In this document: positions 49,346 to 52,564 of the stretch, piece after piece
Layout: each line of letters opens with the position of its first letter
Position numbering within the stretch: the first letter of the stretch is position 1
NCBI GenBank assembly: GCA_019155205.2
Contig: JAHNZQ020000001.1
Coordinates: 3,196 to 55,759 of the forward strand
Direction: 5' to 3'
DNA from: Gracilaria vermiculophylla
Taxonomy: Eukaryota; Rhodophyta; Florideophyceae; Gracilariales; Gracilariaceae
DNA length: 52,564 nt
Notes under the pieces: model-generated
The model's input: the letters and a program-made list of their open reading frames with translations, nothing else
Database searches by the model: none
What the model was told of the DNA's origin: nothing
Program-made: the position numbers and the translations under genes

Positions 49346-49822
49346 ATGATCAATATTAGTTATAATCTAAAACGCCATATTGAATTATTAAAACAGGAAA
49401 AAAAAATTCTAAATGAAAAAAAATCTTTTTTGAAAGAAAATCCAAAAGAAGCTTTAGAATTAATTAAATACGGGGCGAAAGTTAGTCAACATATTGTGTG
49501 GGAAGATCGATTTGAAATTGCTTCAGTAATAGAAGACTTTTTGAGTAAAAAGATAAATGCGCATGAATTTCATGATAGTGTGTTTGGACTTAGTCGTAGG
49601 CATTCAGAGAAATGTAAAAGATTTCTATCAAAATTAGTTTCGGAAGAAATAAAAGATTTTTGTCCGAACAAAAATGCACATAAATTAAAAGGATTTTTAT
49701 CGGCCTTGTATTTTGAATGCGAGCATTTTGAAACGAATTTCGATGAAGCCGAATTATATACTTCTATTGAAAATGGATTTTTTAAATTTCAAAATTATTT
49801 TTTATTTGATCTTAGTCAATAA
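49346..49822 (+). CDS. candidate immunity protein, paralogue B
   Basis: 158-aa helical protein of the same family: YNLKRHIELLKQEKKI, then HIVWEDRFEIASVIEDFLSK followed by KINAHEF, then a C-terminal helix after FDEAELYTSIE. A decayed close relative lies at 34925-35155. It follows paralogue A by 120 nt on the same strand, so the two may be co-transcribed unless the palindrome stops transcription. Tandem immunity genes without toxins are common in bacterial loci of this kind. Confidence 0.55.
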   Translation: MINISYNLKRHIELLKQEKKILNEKKSFLKENPKEALELIKYGAKVSQHIVWEDRFEIASVIEDFLSKKINAHEFHDSVFGLSRRHSEKCKRFLSKLVSEEIKDFCPNKNAHKLKGFLSALYFECEHFETNFDEAELYTSIENGFFKFQNYFLFDLSQ

Positions 49823-49932
49823 AACCTGCCCATTTTGGAATGAATTTTAGTTGAGGTTATACGAATACTTAAACTCGTAAATCCCCCCTTCGGGCCTTAT
49901 TAGAAGGCTTTCTCGGGTCGCTAAGAGGGTAT

Positions 49933-50448
49933 TTAAAATTCTTTAAAAGAGTTTCGGGATACTTTTTCTTCCAGAAACTTTACTTTACTGTGAAGACTTT
50001 GAATTTGATCTTCTAATATTTTGACTGTAGGATTCGAACTTGTATCTAAAATCGTATAAACTTCTCCTCTACCGTAAGTACTTCCGAATATAAATTCAAG
50101 CAGAGCACCCTTTTGATTTTGTCGAATAATAGTTTTTACTTTGCGCCAAAAAAACGGTTGTAGATTTGTTTCTAAAATTTCATACTCTTTTCCTTTCTCC
50201 ATAGTTTCTAAAGCATAGAGAAAAAAGCCTCTGAAAGAGCGTATTTTGCGTTGTTTGGAATCCAATTCCTCAATTACATCGATGGATTGATAGAGAAAAT
50301 TGATATCAATAGAGTTTTGAGAATAGACGAAGAGATAATAATTTTGATCTACTTGAAAATAAGAAAAGAAAATTTTTTGTTCTTTGAATTGATGAAAAAT
50401 AGAAGAATCTGAAATTTGTTTTGTTTGAAAAAAGAAGATGTTTTGCAT
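49933..50448 (-). CDS. hypothetical protein with C-terminal coiled coil
   Basis: 171 aa, not recognised. The N-terminal 75 residues are rich in F, Y, Q and I (FFSYFQVDQNYYLFVYSQNS). The middle has ETMEKGKEYEILETNLQPFF and QNQKGALLEFIFGSTYGRG. The last 30 residues form a heptad pattern (ILEDQIQSLHSKVKFLEEKV). There is no signal peptide. It lies downstream of the toxin and immunity pair on the same strand, 92 nt after the immunity gene, and could be part of that unit. Confidence 0.5.
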   Translation of the reverse strand: MQNIFFFQTKQISDSSIFHQFKEQKIFFSYFQVDQNYYLFVYSQNSIDINFLYQSIDVIEELDSKQRKIRSFRGFFLYALETMEKGKEYEILETNLQPFFWRKVKTIIRQNQKGALLEFIFGSTYGRGEVYTILDTSSNPTVKILEDQIQSLHSKVKFLEEKVSRNSFKEF

Positions 50449-50540
50449 ATTATTTTGTGTGTGTATTTTTATAAGCGTAATTAATTAAGAACCTTAATTT
50501 AAACCAGAGTTCTAATTGTAATTTTGAATCTGTTAAAACG

Positions 50541-51017
50541 CTAAGGATAACGATCTTTCATTTGTATGAAAATCTTTTGAACCAATTTTTTAAATTCCTC
50601 TTCACTAAATTCATGGCTTTCACGAAGACTTGGATCTGGGCAGAATCTATCAAAAAGTGATACTAGCTCGTCAATTAAATCATCGAACCCTTCACATTTT
50701 GGATTAGGCTCCAAAAGAATTAATTCAGCTTCTAACATTTCTCCAGCATTGTTAATAGCTCGATGTTTTTTTCTTAACTGTAAAAAATTAATTGGACCAT
50801 TTAATAATTTTTCTATCAATTCAAAATATTGCTCTCTATTTTCCCAGTGTAGATGACAAATTATCATAGCTGAATATGCTTCTAACTCCAAAAAATTTTC
50901 GTCAGGTCTAGAGTCAAGAAGTTTTAAAAACTCTTCATCCGAAACATTTTTTCTTGAGTTTTTTGACTTTTGCAAAGATTTGAGTAACTTTAAGTGTTTA
51001 TTTTTGTTATATTGCAT
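50541..51017 (-). CDS. candidate immunity protein, paralogue C (cognate)
   Basis: 158-aa helical acidic protein. MQYNKNKHLKLLKSLQKSKN, then LHWENREQYFELIEKLLNGP and a C-terminal helix after FSEEEFKKLVQKIF. Same family as 48758 and 49346; the conserved W-E-x-R motif and C-terminal helix recall colicin D-type immunity proteins. Its ATG lies 14 nt beyond the stop of the toxin-like gene, the tight spacing expected of a cognate immunity gene. The role is inferred. Confidence 0.6.
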   Translation of the reverse strand: MQYNKNKHLKLLKSLQKSKNSRKNVSDEEFLKLLDSRPDENFLELEAYSAMIICHLHWENREQYFELIEKLLNGPINFLQLRKKHRAINNAGEMLEAELILLEPNPKCEGFDDLIDELVSLFDRFCPDPSLRESHEFSEEEFKKLVQKIFIQMKDRYP

Positions 51018-51031
51018 CAGAATATAATAAT

Positions 51032-52135
51032 TTAATTTTTATAATTTTTTCCAATGATACCAATTTCATTATGATTTTGAGATTGACGTTTCGTTAACTG
51101 ATAACCAGTGAAACTTTCTCCAGTCTCCGAGTCAAATGAAATAAAAATTCTTGTGGGTTGATGCTTACGAACGTGCCAATCTCTCCCCATAACAGGTTGA
51201 ATTCCACAGTCCTGAACATTTTTATGTTCTGCAAAAGCTTTCCAACGCTTTTGTAATTCCTTGACATAGTTGGCATTTGGTGCCGTTCCGCCTTGGTTGA
51301 TATGATTTATAAGACCATTTAGAGCAATACTATCTAAATCTGATTGCGTCATTCCGTACTTAGTTGGATCGAGTCCAAAATCTGGACCATGATGCGCGTG
51401 TTTAGCAACCGACCAAGGTGTAATTTCCCAATCTGTTCCTTCCACCGAAATACTAGGAATCTGACTATAAGCATTTTGAATTAGATTTCTTTCATATCCT
51501 GAATTGGTCGCACCTGTTACCGTTATGCTTCTTGGACCAGTTCCTTTCCCATAACCTCCAACATGTGGAGGACCGCCATTGTTCACATTCTCCCATTCAC
51601 CAATACGAGGTGGATAACGGTGGACTGGCTGAAAACTTTCTACCCCATTGACATACAGCATATACGCGATTGCTGCGGTTAATGCGATCGCAAAGGCTGT
51701 TTCAAAATCCATACCACCAGCTCGCAACCTATTTATTACGTTTTGTACATCGTCACCCTTTTTAAATTGATTAAAAACTGATTGCTCCAATTCAGAAATT
51801 TCTATATCTGTGTACCTTATTTTATCAGCTATATTGGGGATAACTGGAGCAATTTTTATTTTTTCTGATACTGACTGAGTAAATCTCAGTTTCGGTGCAG
51901 ACGTAGGAAAAACTGGTAAACCTATTGCTTTAGATGGAATTACTCCATTAGAAACACTAAGACTAACGTCTAGATAAAATATACTCCATTTTATTCTTCT
52001 TATAACTTTTTTCCGAATTTTTATTGTACAGCAGCAAAATTTTTCTGAGAACATTTGATTATCATTCTTTTCAGAATTTCCATTATATGGGAATTTGAAT
52101 ACTTCTCGAGAAATGTTGTAATTTTTTCTCTCCAT
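51032..52135 (-). CDS. polymorphic toxin-like protein with colicin D-like C-terminal domain
   Basis: 367 aa, apparently intact, with AAGGAG 7 nt before the ATG. Regions: a basic, Cys-containing head (1-75), a linker (75-125), a hydrophobic stretch at 147-162 (FAIALTAAIAYMLYV), a pre-toxin region (165-285: GGPPHVGGYGKG, ITVTGATNSGYERNL, EITPWSVAKHAHHGPDFGLD), then a charged C-terminal domain (287-367) with RDWHVRKHQPT and FISFDSETGESFTGYQL. The C-terminal pattern resembles the tRNase end of colicin D, with low to moderate certainty. The head and pre-toxin match the broken copy at 3509-4187, while the C-terminal domains differ. No export signal is evident, so how it would act in or beyond a plastid is unknown. 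Confidence 0.55.
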   Translation of the reverse strand: MERKNYNISREVFKFPYNGNSEKNDNQMFSEKFCCCTIKIRKKVIRRIKWSIFYLDVSLSVSNGVIPSKAIGLPVFPTSAPKLRFTQSVSEKIKIAPVIPNIADKIRYTDIEISELEQSVFNQFKKGDDVQNVINRLRAGGMDFETAFAIALTAAIAYMLYVNGVESFQPVHRYPPRIGEWENVNNGGPPHVGGYGKGTGPRSITVTGATNSGYERNLIQNAYSQIPSISVEGTDWEITPWSVAKHAHHGPDFGLDPTKYGMTQSDLDSIALNGLINHINQGGTAPNANYVKELQKRWKAFAEHKNVQDCGIQPVMGRDWHVRKHQPTRIFISFDSETGESFTGYQLTKRQSQNHNEIGIIGKNYKN

Positions 52136-52273
52136 AATGTCGCTCCTTATTTTTCTTCTATACTTAAATTATATTCAATCCAAATAATAATAACAATAGC
52201 CCGGGAAAAAATAATTCGAAAACCCAAAATGCTGTTGAAAAAGATTCGGAGGCTGAGGTTCATCATATTTTTC

Positions 52274-52564
52274 TTAATGATTGAGGTAAAATCCTAATTT
52301 AAATTTAATAATTTCTAACCAAGTAACCCGAAGGGAATCTTCTCTTGATCTGGAATTTGGCTTAGGGTGATCAAATTCTACGCATTTGGGCCTTTTTATT
52401 ACCTCAAGGGTATAATTTCCCTGCTGAGTAGTTTTCGATGATTCTAGGGGCTGTTTAGGCTCGCTAACGAAGTAACTCGAATGAGTGAGAAGATCTTTTG
52501 AATTCTGCTGTTCGCTTCGCTCACTCGTTTCTAACTGAATTACTTTTTGTTGAAGAGAATCAAC
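52274..52564 (-). CDS. partial hypothetical ORF at window edge
   Basis: Open from the window end to the TAA at 52274 (96 codons, start outside). It begins with a heptad-like segment (VDSLQQKVIQLETSE) reminiscent of the coiled-coil end of the 171-aa protein at 49933. Further on it is Ser/Thr/Lys-rich and partly encoded by dispersed repeats (SERSEQQ, SYFVSEP and SREDSLRVT). It lies upstream of the toxin-like gene on the same strand. Not recognised. Confidence 0.4.
   Translation of the reverse strand, partial: VDSLQQKVIQLETSERSEQQNSKDLLTHSSYFVSEPKQPLESSKTTQQGNYTLEVIKRPKCVEFDHPKPNSRSREDSLRVTWLEIIKFKLGFYLNH

Overview
This is an AT-rich plastid genome segment from a secondary photosynthetic alga of red-algal descent, most likely a diatom and probably a pennate one. 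It carries plastid genes typical of that lineage: thiG, thiS, syfB, psb28, psbY, rbcR, ccs1, ccsA, ycf46, secA, secY, dnaK, groEL, an undivided clpC, and the large ribosomal-protein cluster rpl3 to rps10. An unnamed ORF between rps19 and rpl22 sits where diatoms have ycf88. A fragment of a serine recombinase resembling diatom plastid/plasmid serC points the same way. No rRNA operon is in the window, so the inverted repeat cannot be delimited.

Layout. Positions 1-2000 hold rps6, trnN, thiG, psbY and psaC. Positions 2090-5560 are an accessory island, almost all on the minus strand. Positions 5658-11336 hold ccsA, rps16, rps4, trnH, thiS, syfB, psb28, trnQ and trnR. groEL (11491-15293) is split by a group II intron with a maturase, and faces dnaK tail to tail. 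Positions 17492-33864 are the conserved ribosomal superoperon, with secY, rpoA and tufA embedded. Positions 33900-35400 are a second, decayed island. Positions 35517-44675 hold psbA, ccs1, ycf46, rpl34, secA, rpl27, rpl21, rbcR, trnL(UAG) and rpl32 on the minus strand. trnL(UAA), trnC and clpC follow. Positions 48023-52564 are a third accessory island running off the window edge.

The unusual content is in the islands. They look like a plastid-encoded polymorphic toxin/immunity system of the contact-dependent or colicin type. One apparently intact 367-aa protein (51032-52135, minus) has a shared head and pre-toxin region and a small C-terminal domain that resembles colicin D-type tRNases in pattern. 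A candidate immunity gene starts 14 nt downstream. A second copy of the head and pre-toxin region (2836-4187) carries a different C-terminal domain, joined exactly where the two copies stop matching. It is broken by frameshifts, a 141-bp deletion and an internal TAG. Two pentapeptide-repeat proteins with a common C-terminal tail flank it and may be its immunity proteins. Further C-terminal-domain remnants lie at 5380-5553 and 35191-35361, each followed by a remnant of the same immunity family. Two more full-length immunity paralogues stand alone at 48758 and 49346. The toxin and immunity roles are inferred from architecture; no database search was possible.

Other points: a dispersed repeat family built on a 21-bp unit abuts or encodes the ends of rpl2, ycf88 and rpl13. 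The groEL intron maturase has lost its HNH endonuclease through in-frame stops. A 53-nt palindrome covers the 3' end of one immunity gene. A membrane-protein gene at 34020-34836 is broken over three frames.
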